From NCBI RefSeq assembly GCF_900107725.1, contig NZ_FNQO01000001.1:1046458-1110457 (forward strand): 64,000 nucleotides of DNA, given 5' to 3'. Below, piece by piece: positions 46,808 through 55,897 of the stretch (positions within the stretch are counted from its first letter, which is position 1; each line of letters opens with the position of its first letter). The position numbers were made by a program, and so were the translations under genes. This stretch comes from Microbulbifer marinus (GTDB lineage: Bacteria > Pseudomonadota > Gammaproteobacteria > Pseudomonadales > Cellvibrionaceae). The notes beneath the pieces were generated by a model, which was given only the letters and a program-made list of their open reading frames with translations, ran no database searches and had not been told where the DNA came from.

Positions 46808-48430
46808 ATGACTGCACAGGCTACCCTCAACTCAAAACAGTACGACGTACTGGTGATCGGCAGCGGCGCCGCAGGCCTTACCCTGGCCCTGCACCTGGCG
46901 GCGCGCTACCGCGTGGCCCTGCTGTCCAAACAGCGGCTGCAGGACGGCTCCACCTGGTTCGCCCAGGGCGGTATCGCCGCGGTACTCGACGAAATGGACT
47001 CGGCGGATTCCCACATTGCTGACACATTAGACGCGGGCGCCGGCCTCTGCCACCCGGACGCGGTACGCTTTACCGTGGAAAACAGCACCGCAGCCATCCA
47101 ATGGCTGATCGATCAGGGCGTGGACTTCACCCGCGAACAGGGCGAATACCACTTGACCAAAGAAGGCGGTCACAGTCACCGGCGCATCATCCACAGCGCC
47201 GATGCCACCGGCCGCGCCGTGCACAGCACCCTGATCGAAAAAGTGCGCGCGACCGACAATATCGACTGTTTCGAGCACCATGTCGCACTGGATTTGATTC
47301 GCCAGCCGGATCCCAGCAAGGGGCGCTTCCGCTGTGCCGGGGCCTATATCTACAACAAGAATACCGAGGAAGTGGAACTCTTCCAGGCCAGGGCCGTGGT
47401 CCTCGCCACCGGCGGCGCCAGCAAGGCCTACCTCTACACCAGCAACCCGGATGGGGCCAGCGGCGACGGTATCGCCATGGCCTGGCGTGCCGGCTGCCGG
47501 GTCGCCAATATGGAGTTCAATCAATTCCATCCGACCTGCCTCTACCATCCCAAAGCCAAGGCATCGCTGGTCACCGAGGCACTGCGCGGCGAGGGAGCGC
47601 GGCTGAAGCTGCCGGACGGCAGCCGCTTTATGCACCGCTTCGACAAGCGCGGCGAGCTGGCGCCGCGGGATATAGTGGCGCGCGCGATTGACCATGAGAT
47701 GAAGCGTCTCGGCGCAGACTGTCTGTACCTGGATATTTCCCACAAGGACTCGCAGTTCGTGCGCGAGCACTTCCCCACGGTCTACAACAACTGTCTGCAG
47801 TACGGCATCGATATCACCAGGGAACCCATCCCGGTGGTGCCCGCCGCGCACTATACCTGTGGCGGCGTGATGGTGGATCAGTTCGGCCGCACCGACCTGG
47901 ACCAGCTGTACGCGATTGGCGAAACCACCTTTACTGGCCTGCACGGCGCCAATCGCCTGGCCAGCAACTCACTGCTGGAATGTCTGGTCTATGCCCGCTC
48001 GGCGGCCCTGCACCTGGACGAAATGCTGGAAGAAGTGCAGCCACCGCGCCCGGCGCCGGCCTGGGATGCTTCCCGGGTAACCGACTCCGACGAGGACGTA
48101 GTGATCTCGCACAACTGGGACGAGCTGCGCCGGTTTATGTGGGACTACGTGGGTATCGTGCGCACCCGCAAGCGCCTGCTGCGAGCCGAACACCGCGTCA
48201 GGCTGTTACAGCAGGAGATCCGCGAGTTCTACGCCAACTACAAGATCACCAGCGACCTGATCGAACTGCGCAACCTGGCACTGGTATCGGAACTGATCAT
48301 CCGCTCGGCGCTCGACCGGAGGGAGAGCCGTGGCCTGCACTACTCGCTCGACTATCCCAACCTGCGCGAGCTGGCGATGGACACCATCCTGGTGCCGGAA
48401 AATTTTGCCGACCAGCAACAGTTTGTCTGA
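46808..48430 (+). CDS. nadB: L-aspartate oxidase
   Basis: An FAD enzyme of about 540 residues that oxidises aspartate to iminoaspartate, the first step of NAD synthesis. The dinucleotide fold is [67 protein letters not shown] and [13 protein letters not shown] are present. There is no clear ribosome site before 46808; a second ATG lies at 46799 in the same frame. A TATACT box at 46774 would put transcription start within about 25 bases of the start codon. Confidence 0.96.
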   Translation: MTAQATLNSKQYDVLVIGSGAAGLTLALHLAARYRVALLSKQRLQDGSTWFAQGGIAAVLDEMDSADSHIADTLDAGAGLCHPDAVRFTVENSTAAIQWLIDQGVDFTREQGEYHLTKEGGHSHRRIIHSADATGRAVHSTLIEKVRATDNIDCFEHHVALDLIRQPDPSKGRFRCAGAYIYNKNTEEVELFQARAVVLATGGASKAYLYTSNPDGASGDGIAMAWRAGCRVANMEFNQFHPTCLYHPKAKASLVTEALRGEGARLKLPDGSRFMHRFDKRGELAPRDIVARAIDHEMKRLGADCLYLDISHKDSQFVREHFPTVYNNCLQYGIDITREPIPVVPAAHYTCGGVMVDQFGRTDLDQLYAIGETTFTGLHGANRLASNSLLECLVYARSAALHLDEMLEEVQPPRPAPAWDASRVTDSDEDVVISHNWDELRRFMWDYVGIVRTRKRLLRAEHRVRLLQQEIREFYANYKITSDLIELRNLALVSELIIRSALDRRESRGLHYSLDYPNLRELAMDTILVPENFADQQQFV

Positions 48431-48432
48431 TG

Positions 48433-48456
48433 CACGGCGGGCAAATGCCCGCCGTT
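48433..48456. terminator. Hairpin between nadB and ygfX
   Basis: ACGGCGGGCA and TGCCCGCCGT form a 10-bp inverted repeat in the short gap between convergent genes, touching the ygfX stop codon. It may work as a bidirectional terminator, though the U-run is weak. Confidence 0.5.
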
Positions 48457-48907
48457 AGCGCGAGAAACGCAATGCCACTTGCAGGCGGCGCCAGTCATCC
48501 CGGCTCATGCAGTCACGTGCCAGCACCAGGCGCAGTCGCCGTCCCTGCAGGTCACGCCCGTTGATCACCAGCAGCCACTGCCATAACACCAGTTCACCGT
48601 GGAAAGTAAACTCCCGCGGTTCACCACCTGACGGCAGCCAGAACCAGCGGCGTTCGCGGGTGCTGAGGTGGCCCTGCATCAGCTGCAGGCGCCGCCATTC
48701 AACAGCAGCATAAAGCAACACCAGCAGCGCCGCCGGCAGCATCAGAGATAGCACCAGCTGGCACCACCACAGCAGCGACAGCGTCTGCACAACGACCAGG
48801 CTGAGAAGGATAAATAGAAGGCGGGAGGGCGCCACGGCACAATCCAGCCGGGCGCTGCGTTCAAAATACTGCGGGGAGGGGCTATTCCTGGAGGCCGGTA
48901 TTGTCAC
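48455..48907 (-). CDS. ygfX: YgfX (CptA)-type membrane protein
   Basis: A 150-residue protein with two adjacent membrane helices (about 30-70) and a soluble C-terminal half ending in RDDWRRLQVALR, as in YgfX/CptA. In E. coli this protein pairs with SdhE and affects cell division; its role as a toxin is debated. It overlaps sdhE by 26 bases. Confidence 0.8.
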   Translation of the reverse strand: MTIPASRNSPSPQYFERSARLDCAVAPSRLLFILLSLVVVQTLSLLWWCQLVLSLMLPAALLVLLYAAVEWRRLQLMQGHLSTRERRWFWLPSGGEPREFTFHGELVLWQWLLVINGRDLQGRRLRLVLARDCMSRDDWRRLQVALRFSR

Positions 48908-49127
48908 GGATGATCTGCACTATACGCAGCAACTCAGGATCCGCGGGATCCTCGCGGCGCATGAACCAGGCGAACAGATCCTGATCCTGCTCGTCGAGCA
49001 ATTTGATGTAGCGCTGCTTGTCGGCCTCATCCAGCGTCTCATAGACGTTGTCCAGAAACGGCAGCAGTACCAGGTCCAGTTCCAGCATGCCGCGGCGGCT
49101 GGCCCAAAACAGACGATTGCGATCCAT
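48882..49127 (-). CDS. sdhE: FAD assembly factor SdhE
   Basis: An 81-residue helical protein that promotes covalent flavinylation of SdhA. It has the RGxxE motif in the start NRLFWASRRGMLELDLVL and the C-terminal helix with LFAWFMRREDPAD. The start is the ATG at 49127; the longer frame is not conserved. It overlaps ygfX and diverges from ygfZ, a common arrangement. Confidence 0.95.
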   Translation of the reverse strand: MDRNRLFWASRRGMLELDLVLLPFLDNVYETLDEADKQRYIKLLDEQDQDLFAWFMRREDPADPELLRIVQIIRDNTGLQE

Positions 49128-49305
49128 ACTTCTTTCCCAATTGCCCAACGCCGGCAGATCGCCGACGGCGGCACTCTGATGCCGCTCGTGATAAAGAGCC
49201 GCAGTATACCCCTGTCCCGGACAAAGTTGAAAAGCCCGGCAACCTTGAAAAGACCGCCGCAAACCCCAAATAATCCACCCAAGACAACTCCTAGGTAGCA
49301 GGACT

Positions 49306-50349
49306 ATGGATCAGCAGCAGTGGCAGGATTTTCTCACCGGCGCAGGCGCTATCTGGGAGGAGGACAAAGCGCATTTTCCGGAAACCGAAGCCGACCTGCA
49401 CCTGATTGACCTGAGTCCGATCGGAGCCATCTCGATCGATGGCCCGGACAGCCAGAAGTTCCTGCAGGGTCAGCTCACCTGCGACCTGGTCAACCTGCCC
49501 GACAACCACAGCACCCTCGGCGCCCACTGCAACCCGAAGGGGCGCATGATCAGCGCCTTCAGCGCTCTGAAGCTGTCGCACAGTAATTTTATTTTCCGCC
49601 TGCCCCGCGATCTTGCCGGTACCGCCCGCGAGGCACTGGCCAAGTATGCGGTTTTCTTCAAAACCGAACTGAAGGATATGAGCGGCGCCAATACCGGGGA
49701 AAAGCATCGCTGGCTGGGCCTGCAGGGCAAAGGCGCAGCACAGCGTGCCGCCGATCTGCTGGGGCTTGAACCCCTGAGCGCCGGCGAGGTATGCACCTTT
49801 GACTGCAACGGCGCCACTGCCATAGCCCAGGCCCTGAACGCAGATCAGATTGCCCTGCTGGTCCCGGCAGCAAAGGCCAAAGATCTCTGGCAACAGCTGG
49901 CCACGGCCACCGAAGCCGCCAGTTACGACCGCTGGCAGCAGCTGCAGATAGAGGCGGGCATTCCCCAGTTGCACGCGGCGACCAGCGAGCTGTTTATTCC
50001 GCAGATGGCCAACCTGCACCTGCTGGGCGGCGTCAGTTTCAAGAAGGGCTGCTATACCGGACAGGAAGTGGTCGCGCGCATGCAATACCGCGGTGCCTCC
50101 AAGCGGCGCCTGTACCGCGCCCGATGCAGCGCGGGGGAAATCCCCACACCGGGACTGGAGATTTACGCCGACGGCGAATCGAGTATCGGCAACCTGGTGG
50201 AGGCCTGTCGCAGTGAGGAAGGCATTGAATTGCTCGCGGTGCTGACCATCACCAAGGTCGCCGCCGGCGAACAGCTGCGCCTGGCGGATGGCCGCGTACT
50301 GGAAATCCAGGAATTGCCCTACGACGCGGACGCAGATCCGCTGGCTTAA
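49306..50349 (+). CDS. ygfZ: Folate-binding protein YgfZ
   Basis: A 347-residue T-fold protein that helps Fe-S cluster enzymes such as MiaB. The central signature KKGCYTGQEVVARMQYRG is intact with its single Cys. The N-terminal GPDSQKFLQGQLTCDL and NPKGRMISAF are typical. It diverges from sdhE-ygfX. Confidence 0.95.
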   Translation: MDQQQWQDFLTGAGAIWEEDKAHFPETEADLHLIDLSPIGAISIDGPDSQKFLQGQLTCDLVNLPDNHSTLGAHCNPKGRMISAFSALKLSHSNFIFRLPRDLAGTAREALAKYAVFFKTELKDMSGANTGEKHRWLGLQGKGAAQRAADLLGLEPLSAGEVCTFDCNGATAIAQALNADQIALLVPAAKAKDLWQQLATATEAASYDRWQQLQIEAGIPQLHAATSELFIPQMANLHLLGGVSFKKGCYTGQEVVARMQYRGASKRRLYRARCSAGEIPTPGLEIYADGESSIGNLVEACRSEEGIELLAVLTITKVAAGEQLRLADGRVLEIQELPYDADADPLA

Positions 50350-50414
50350 ACCTAAAGTGGAGTGAGCACCGGCAAGCGACTCTGTGGCCCCTTCACCCGC
50401 TTAGCTGGACTCCG

Positions 50415-51137
50415 TCAGACTTCCACAGCGACCCGCTGCAGTTCCGAGGCCGCCGGCAATGCCCAATTGATCGGCGGCTGGCCGTGCTGCTGCAACCACT
50501 GATTGGCCTGCGAAAAAGGCCGGGTGCCGAAAAAACCCCGGTGTGCGGACAGCGGCGATGGATGTGGCGCGCGCAACACCAAATGTTTATTGCGATCGAT
50601 AAAACCGCCCTTCTTCTGCGCGTAACTACCCCACAGAATGAACACCAGCCCCTCGCGCTGCTCCGCCAGTTTGTGAATCGCCGCATCGGTAAACTGCTCC
50701 CAGCCGCGCCCCTGGTGAGCGCCGGCCCTGCTGTCCTCCACCGTGAGCGTCGCATTCAATAGCAGCACGCCCTGCTCCGCCCAGGGCTGCAGGCAGCCGT
50801 GGTGCGCCGGCGGTATGCCCAGGTCCGAGTGCAGTTCCTTGTAGATATTCTGCAGCGACGGCGGAATGCGCACACCGGGCAACACGGAGAAACACAGGCC
50901 ATGCGCCTGACCCGCACCGTGGTAGGGATCCTGGCCGAGGATAACGACTTTGACCTGGTCGAAAGGCGTCGAGTTGAAGGCGTTGAAAATCTGCCCGCCC
51001 GGAGGGTAAATCCGCTTGCCGGCCTGTTTTTCCGCCTGCAGAAATCCGCGCAGCTCCGCCATATAGGGCTTGTGGAATTCACCTTCGAGGACCTGGTACC
51101 AGGAGGGGTGGATTTTTATATTGTCGGGGTTCTGCAT
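50415..51137 (-). CDS. ung: Uracil-DNA glycosylase, family 1
   Basis: A 240-residue base-excision repair enzyme that removes uracil from DNA. The water-activating loop is GQDPYHG, the uracil-binding Asn is in [10 protein letters not shown], and the leucine/His loop is [13 protein letters not shown]. The length fits family 1. It lies 19 bases downstream of another UDG-fold gene in the same direction. Confidence 0.96.
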   Translation of the reverse strand: MQNPDNIKIHPSWYQVLEGEFHKPYMAELRGFLQAEKQAGKRIYPPGGQIFNAFNSTPFDQVKVVILGQDPYHGAGQAHGLCFSVLPGVRIPPSLQNIYKELHSDLGIPPAHHGCLQPWAEQGVLLLNATLTVEDSRAGAHQGRGWEQFTDAAIHKLAEQREGLVFILWGSYAQKKGGFIDRNKHLVLRAPHPSPLSAHRGFFGTRPFSQANQWLQQHGQPPINWALPAASELQRVAVEV

Positions 51138-51156
51138 TCCAAGTGTCCTGTAGGCA

Positions 51157-51747
51157 CTAATCCTTGAGAATCTTCTTTACCTGCTTTCGCAACTCGGGCA
51201 CCACCTCTTGTTCGAACCAGGGCCGCTGGCGCAGCCATAGCGTATTGCGCGGGCTCGGATGGGGCAGCGGAAAGTAGCCCGCCGGCAGCGCATCGCGATA
51301 GTGGCGCACGTTTTCGGTGATACTGCCATACCAATGCGGCAGATAATGGCGCTGGGCATATTGTCCCACCAGCAGAGTGAGTTGCAAATTTGGCAACAGC
51401 GCGAGCAGCCGCCGGTGCCAGGTGGCGGCGCACTCGGGGCGCGGCGGCAAATCACCGCCTTTGCCGCGACCGGGGTAGCAGAAGCCCATGGGCACAATGG
51501 CGATACGCGATTGGTCGTAAAAGGTTTCCCGGTCCACCCGTAGCCAGCTACGCAGCCGGTCACCGGAAGGATCATTCCAGGGAATACCGGTGGCGTGCAC
51601 CCTGGTGCCCGGAGCCTGGCCGATGATGAGCAGACGCGCGGACTCAGCCGCACGCACAACCGGGTTGGGCCCCAGTGGCAGGAATTCTTCGCACAGGCGG
51701 CAGGAACGTATTTCTTCGAGCAGCGTCGGCAGTCGGTCGGCAGTCAA
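51157..51747 (-). CDS. UDG-superfamily protein
   Basis: A 196-residue protein with the uracil-DNA glycosylase fold: [15 protein letters not shown] at the first active-site loop, [11 protein letters not shown] and the HPSPRNTLW loop near the end. The first loop is G-x-A-P-G as in families 4 and 5/Mug-like, but there are no four Cys for an Fe-S cluster as in family 4. The substrate is unknown; it may be a distinct DNA glycosylase. It starts with a TTG at 51747. Confidence 0.75.
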   Translation of the reverse strand: MTADRLPTLLEEIRSCRLCEEFLPLGPNPVVRAAESARLLIIGQAPGTRVHATGIPWNDPSGDRLRSWLRVDRETFYDQSRIAIVPMGFCYPGRGKGGDLPPRPECAATWHRRLLALLPNLQLTLLVGQYAQRHYLPHWYGSITENVRHYRDALPAGYFPLPHPSPRNTLWLRQRPWFEQEVVPELRKQVKKILKD

Positions 51748-51767
51748 ACCTCAACCTCTAACAGTGA

Positions 51768-52727
51768 TCACGGCAGTGACTTTTCACTGCCCGAATTACC
51801 TTCGGGAAAGGCCAACTGCAACAGCAGTGCGCGCCGGTCATCGGGAGCGGCTGCGCGACCAACGTTATTGTTGTCCAGTACCACGTAGATACCGCTCGCA
51901 TCTACCGCCAGGCCCTCCGCCTTGCCATAGCGGGTCTCGCTGTAGACATACTGCGGAGCCTCTTCAATACTCCGGTACTCGATACACCATTCGGCCTGCA
52001 GACTTTCGATGGAGCGTTTGCAGACCGCAAAAGCATTGCGTTCCAGTGTGAACATCGCGCCGTCGTAGTAAGCGAGGCCGGTGAGATCTTCCGAGCGCCC
52101 GCGAAAATCCAGTGCCGTGACCGGAGGCAGGTCCAGCAACTGCGGCGCCGCACCTTCTGCAAGGTAGACCAGGCCGCGACGATCGCGCTCCAGCGCCACC
52201 CAGTAATCACCACCGACTTTCAGCAGCCCCTCGCTGGCACCGTTGAATTGCTGCATGTAGCCACGCTTGCGCGCGGCCGCCGACCATTGCCACGGCAACC
52301 ACACAGCGTCCTCGGGATTCTCAAGTGGCACACGCACGATGCGGTGATGGCGCTCACTGACGAGGAACAGCGCATCGTCAGAACAGCTTATGCCCTCAAA
52401 GTCGGCCGCGGCACCCGCCTGTAAAGTATTGAGTATTTTGGCCTTGAGGCCGTCGGCAGGCTGATCGGGGACTTGCAGTGCGTCAAACCGCAGCCAGGGT
52501 ACCAGGCCCGCCGAGCCCTCCGTGCGGCGCACGGCGTAGACGATCGCGGAATTCTTGTCTGAAACCGCCAGCAATTCGCCGCTGCAAAACGCCAGACCGG
52601 ATATATCCAGTCCAGCGCTGCCATCCAGCCAATGGCTGGCGAGCAGCTGCGCCGGGCTGACAGTCGCAGCTGCCGCCAGTGGAGACAGCTGCATACCTAT
52701 AAGGGCGAAAATACGTTTTCCGAGCAA
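51768..52727 (-). CDS. Exported phytase-like/esterase-like beta-propeller protein
   Basis: A 319-residue secreted protein. The hydrophobic start (LGKRIFALIGMQLSPLAAAA) is a signal peptide. Repeated phrases SGLAF...AVSDKN, DFEGIS, ASEGLL and AEGLAVDASGIYVVLDNN fit the 'esterase-like activity of phytase' (phytase-like) domain, a beta-propeller. The substrate is unknown. The TTG at 52727 is the likely start; the ATG at 52694 would cut the signal peptide. Confidence 0.65.
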   Translation of the reverse strand: MLGKRIFALIGMQLSPLAAAATVSPAQLLASHWLDGSAGLDISGLAFCSGELLAVSDKNSAIVYAVRRTEGSAGLVPWLRFDALQVPDQPADGLKAKILNTLQAGAAADFEGISCSDDALFLVSERHHRIVRVPLENPEDAVWLPWQWSAAARKRGYMQQFNGASEGLLKVGGDYWVALERDRRGLVYLAEGAAPQLLDLPPVTALDFRGRSEDLTGLAYYDGAMFTLERNAFAVCKRSIESLQAEWCIEYRSIEEAPQYVYSETRYGKAEGLAVDASGIYVVLDNNNVGRAAAPDDRRALLLQLAFPEGNSGSEKSLP

Positions 52728-52738
52728 GGGGATTCGGA

Positions 52739-53221
52739 TTAATCGCGGAAGTTGTTGAACTGCAGCGGTTGCTCCAGCTCCTTACCTTTCAGCATGGCAA
52801 TAACCTGCTGCAGGTCATCGCGTTTCTTGCCGGTAACCCGCACCTGGTCGCCCTGAATCGCAGCCTGCACTTTCAGTTTTTCATCTTTGATGATCTTGAC
52901 GATCTTTTTTGCCAGCTCTTTGTCCAGACCGTTTTTCATCGTGATCGCGACTTTGACCTGCTTGCCGGACTGTTCCTTGTCACCGACCTCCATGGCCAGC
53001 GGATCGATACTGCACTTGATCAGCGATGCCCGCAGCATATCCACCATCTGATCCACCTGAATGTCCGCCTCGGCGCGCGCCACCAGGGAAAACTCGTTCA
53101 TTTCCACTTCGGCATCGACGCCTTTGAAATCAAAGCGGTTGGCCACTGTGCGGTTCACCTGGTCCACGGCATTGTTCAGCTGGTGCTTGTCTACTTCGGA
53201 CACTATGTCAAAGGAAGGCAT
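52739..53221 (-). CDS. yajQ: YajQ family nucleotide-binding protein
   Basis: A 160-residue protein matching YajQ throughout (MPSFDIVSEVDKHQLNNAVDQ, FDFKGVDAEVE, ITMKNGLDKE, VTGKKRDDLQQVIA). Some members bind cyclic di-GMP and affect virulence gene expression; others bind RNA or nucleotides. It lies 12 bases upstream of the phytase-like gene. Confidence 0.95.
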   Translation of the reverse strand: MPSFDIVSEVDKHQLNNAVDQVNRTVANRFDFKGVDAEVEMNEFSLVARAEADIQVDQMVDMLRASLIKCSIDPLAMEVGDKEQSGKQVKVAITMKNGLDKELAKKIVKIIKDEKLKVQAAIQGDQVRVTGKKRDDLQQVIAMLKGKELEQPLQFNNFRD

Positions 53222-53252
53222 TGAATTCTCCGTTCTTATTTCCAGCGGTTTT

Positions 53253-53789
53253 TCATTTTAAAACTTCGGGAATGATTTCCACGTTGCGATCATCGCTGCT
53301 GAGCCAGATATGGCCGTCCTGAATGGTCGCATTCAGGTCCATATTGCGCTCGGCCATGGCGGCCAATTGTTCGGTCGCATCTGCCGATAGGGAATAGACG
53401 CGCAGATTGTCGAAACGCGCCAGCGCGCTCTCCTGCTTCTGCCACCATACCGGCGCCGTGCGGCGCCCATAACTGTACACCAATACCTGCTTGGCGCGGT
53501 TGCTGGCCTTGCGCAACCGCTCTTCGGTCGGCAGGCCCACCTCGATCCACAGATCGATCTCGCCACTGAGGCTCATCTGCCACAGATCCGCCTCCTCGTC
53601 GGAGGAGATGCCGCGGGTAAATTCCAGGCTGTCGGACGCGTTGTGGGCAAAAGCCAACAGCCGCACCATCATGCGCTCATCCGTTTCGGAGGGATGACGT
53701 GCCAGTGTCAGCTGGTGCTCGCCATAGTAGTCCCGATCCATATCGGCGATCTGCACGCCGGCTTTGAAGATAGTTGCCTTTAACGCCAT
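53253..53789 (-). CDS. yaeQ: YaeQ family protein
   Basis: A 178-residue protein with the YaeQ family start (ALKATIFKAGVQIADMDRDYY) and the PD-(D/E)xK-like core with DLWIEVGLP and VLVYSYG. The family is linked by fold to nucleases but has no established activity. It diverges from lemA and precedes yajQ by 31 bases. Confidence 0.92.
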   Translation of the reverse strand: MALKATIFKAGVQIADMDRDYYGEHQLTLARHPSETDERMMVRLLAFAHNASDSLEFTRGISSDEEADLWQMSLSGEIDLWIEVGLPTEERLRKASNRAKQVLVYSYGRRTAPVWWQKQESALARFDNLRVYSLSADATEQLAAMAERNMDLNATIQDGHIWLSSDDRNVEIIPEVLK

Positions 53790-53888
53790 TTCGGCTCCAA
53801 GTTTGCGCCGGCTCCGGCATGGGAGGGACGGCGGACTATTCTAGGGAGGTTTACTGGAAACACTTTTGGAATCCCAGAGGTATCCCGC

Positions 53889-54503
53889 ATGAATGTTGTA
53901 TTCACGGATGGCCGCCGACTCTGGGCCGGCGCCCTGCTCTGCCTGCTGGTATTCGGTCTCAGCGGCTGCGGTATCAACAATATCCCCACTTATGACGAAC
54001 AGGTCAAAGCCGCCTGGGCGCAGGTGGAAAACCAGTATCAGCGCCGCGCCGACCTGATTCCCAACCTGGTGAAAACCGTCAAGGCCTACGCGGCCCACGA
54101 GCGGGAGACGCTACAGGCCGTTACCGAGGCACGCGCCAAGGTCAGCTCCATGCAGGTGGACGAGAACCTGCTCAACGACCCGGCCAAACTGCAGCAATTC
54201 GAAGCCGCCCAGGCCCAGCTGTCCAGCGCCCTCGCCCGCCTGATGGTCGTGGTCGAGAGGTACCCGAACCTGAAGGCGGATCAGAACTTCCTCGCCCTGC
54301 AGTCGCAACTGGAGGGTACCGAAAACCGCATCGGCGTCGCGCGGCGGGATTATATACAGGCGGTGGAGCGCTACAACCGCGAGATCCGCACTTTCCCCGG
54401 GCGCATCTGGCACATGGTCCTGTACAGCGATATGCCGTTGCGCGAAACCTTCCAGGCCACCAGTGAGGATGCAGAGAAGGCTCCGGAAGTCGACTTCCAG
54501 TAA
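53889..54503 (+). CDS. lemA: LemA family lipoprotein
   Basis: A 204-residue LemA protein with a hydrophobic N-terminal segment ending L-S-G-C (residues about 24-27), so probably a lipoprotein, followed by a four-helix bundle with NQYQRRADLIPNLVKTVKAYAAHE, NYDE-like IPTYDEQVKAAWAQVEN and RRDYIQAVERYNREIRTFPG. Its role is unknown; it is often next to TPM-domain genes, as here. Confidence 0.93.
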   Translation: MNVVFTDGRRLWAGALLCLLVFGLSGCGINNIPTYDEQVKAAWAQVENQYQRRADLIPNLVKTVKAYAAHERETLQAVTEARAKVSSMQVDENLLNDPAKLQQFEAAQAQLSSALARLMVVVERYPNLKADQNFLALQSQLEGTENRIGVARRDYIQAVERYNREIRTFPGRIWHMVLYSDMPLRETFQATSEDAEKAPEVDFQ

Positions 54504-54530
54504 GCGCCCCGAAAGAGCCTTTTTCCAATA

Positions 54531-55283
54531 ATGAATTTTCATCGGCTAGTTACGCTCTCCGTCGCCATCACCGCGCTGCTCTGCGCGCTGGGGGTATTGG
54601 CCGACGTGCGCTTTCCGCCGCTGTCCGGACGCGTGGTAGACAGAGCCAACCTGCTGCAACCGGAAACTGAGTTCCGCCTGACAGAAATAATGCAACAACA
54701 CGAAAAGGAGACCAGCAATCAGCTGGTTGTCGTCACGCTGCCCGACCTGCAGGGCCTGACCATCGAAGAGTACGGCTATCAACTGGGACGTCACTGGAAG
54801 ATTGGCCAGAAAGGCAAAGACAACGGCGTGCTGCTGATTGTCGCGCCGAGTGAGCGCGAGGTGCGCATCGAGGTGGGCTACGGTCTGGAAGGGGCGCTGA
54901 CGGACGCGCTGTCAGCCAACATCATCCATACCAAGATACTGCCGAAATTCAGAACCGGCGATTTCGACGGCGGCGTCAGCGCCGGGGTGCAATCCATCAT
55001 CGCGGCGATCAAGAACGAATATGTCGCCGAACCCACCGAGGACGGAGGCGACCGCCGCACGGCGCTGTTGATCGGCCTGTTCCTGCTGCTGGTGATGCTG
55101 CAACTGTTCGGCGCCTCGGTACTCGGCTCCCCCAGCGGCAGCCGCGGCTATCGTCGCGGTCGCTACGGCGGCTATTACGGGGCCGGCGGTTTCGGCGGCG
55201 GCTTTGGTGGCGGTGGACTTGGCGGCGGCTTCGGTGGCGGGGGCGGCGGCTTTGGCGGCGGAGGCGCATCGGGCGGATGGTAA
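54531..55283 (+). CDS. TPM-domain protein, YgcG type
   Basis: A 250-residue exported protein. The signal peptide (to about residue 24) is followed by the TPM domain (about 35-160; FPPLSGRVVDRANLL, VVVTLPDLQGLTIEEYGYQLG, VLLIVAPSEREVRIEVGYGLEGALTD), a membrane helix (about 180-200) and a Gly-rich tail from about 205 to the end ending in GGGASGGW. The tail is common in this group. It lies 28 bases after lemA and shares its stop with the start of the next gene. Confidence 0.92.
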   Translation: MNFHRLVTLSVAITALLCALGVLADVRFPPLSGRVVDRANLLQPETEFRLTEIMQQHEKETSNQLVVVTLPDLQGLTIEEYGYQLGRHWKIGQKGKDNGVLLIVAPSEREVRIEVGYGLEGALTDALSANIIHTKILPKFRTGDFDGGVSAGVQSIIAAIKNEYVAEPTEDGGDRRTALLIGLFLLLVMLQLFGASVLGSPSGSRGYRRGRYGGYYGAGGFGGGFGGGGLGGGFGGGGGGFGGGGASGGW

Positions 55284-55894
55284 TGCTCACCAGCGAGTAT
55301 CGGCGCCGGGTCGCCGATACGATCAAGGAAGTGGAGGCGCGCACCGACGCCGAGTTGGTCACGGTACTCGCGCGCACGGCCGACAATTACCTGTATATCT
55401 CCACGCTGTGGGCGGCCTTTCTCGCCCTGCTGCTGGCGCCGCTGCTGCAGTTTTTGCCCTGGTGGCTGGAGTACCAACAGGCATTTACGCTGCAGTGGAT
55501 TCTGTTTATCGCCCTGGCGGTGCTGTTTCGCTGGCGGCCACTGACCATGCGGCTGGTCCCCAAGAAAGTGAAATACTGGCGCGCATCCAACCTGGCGCGA
55601 CGGCAATTTCTGCAGCAGGAGCTACACAGCACCCAGGGGCGCCTGGGACTGCTGATCTTTGTCGCCGAGGCGGAACACTATGTGGAAATACTGGCGGACC
55701 GCGGGCTGGCGGAACATATCAGCAACGACAACTGGCAGGAGATCGTTGAGAACTTTATCCACGAGATCAAGCGCGGCAAAACCGGTGAGGCTTTTTTGCA
55801 CTGTATCGAAAAGTGCGGCGAGCTGTTGCAGGAGGCCGCCCCGGCCAGTGCGATCAAGAACGAACTACCGAACCACCTGATTATTCTGGATTGA
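55283..55894 (+). CDS. Second TPM-domain membrane protein
   Basis: About 203 residues. An N-terminal EVEARTDAELVTVLAR segment, two membrane helices (about 40-60 and 70-90) and a C-terminal TPM-like unit (RQFLQQELHSTQGRLGLLIFVAEAEHYVEILADRGLAEHI). The ATG at 55283 overlaps the previous stop (TAATG), and there is an alternative ATG at 55277. It is translationally coupled to the YgcG-type gene. No function is known. Confidence 0.85.
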   Translation: MLTSEYRRRVADTIKEVEARTDAELVTVLARTADNYLYISTLWAAFLALLLAPLLQFLPWWLEYQQAFTLQWILFIALAVLFRWRPLTMRLVPKKVKYWRASNLARRQFLQQELHSTQGRLGLLIFVAEAEHYVEILADRGLAEHISNDNWQEIVENFIHEIKRGKTGEAFLHCIEKCGELLQEAAPASAIKNELPNHLIILD

Positions 55895-55897
55895 GGT

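Noticed and set aside
55175-55606. Pro-rich open frame on the minus strand
   Set aside because: It is the reverse of the Gly-rich tail of the TPM protein; composition artefact.
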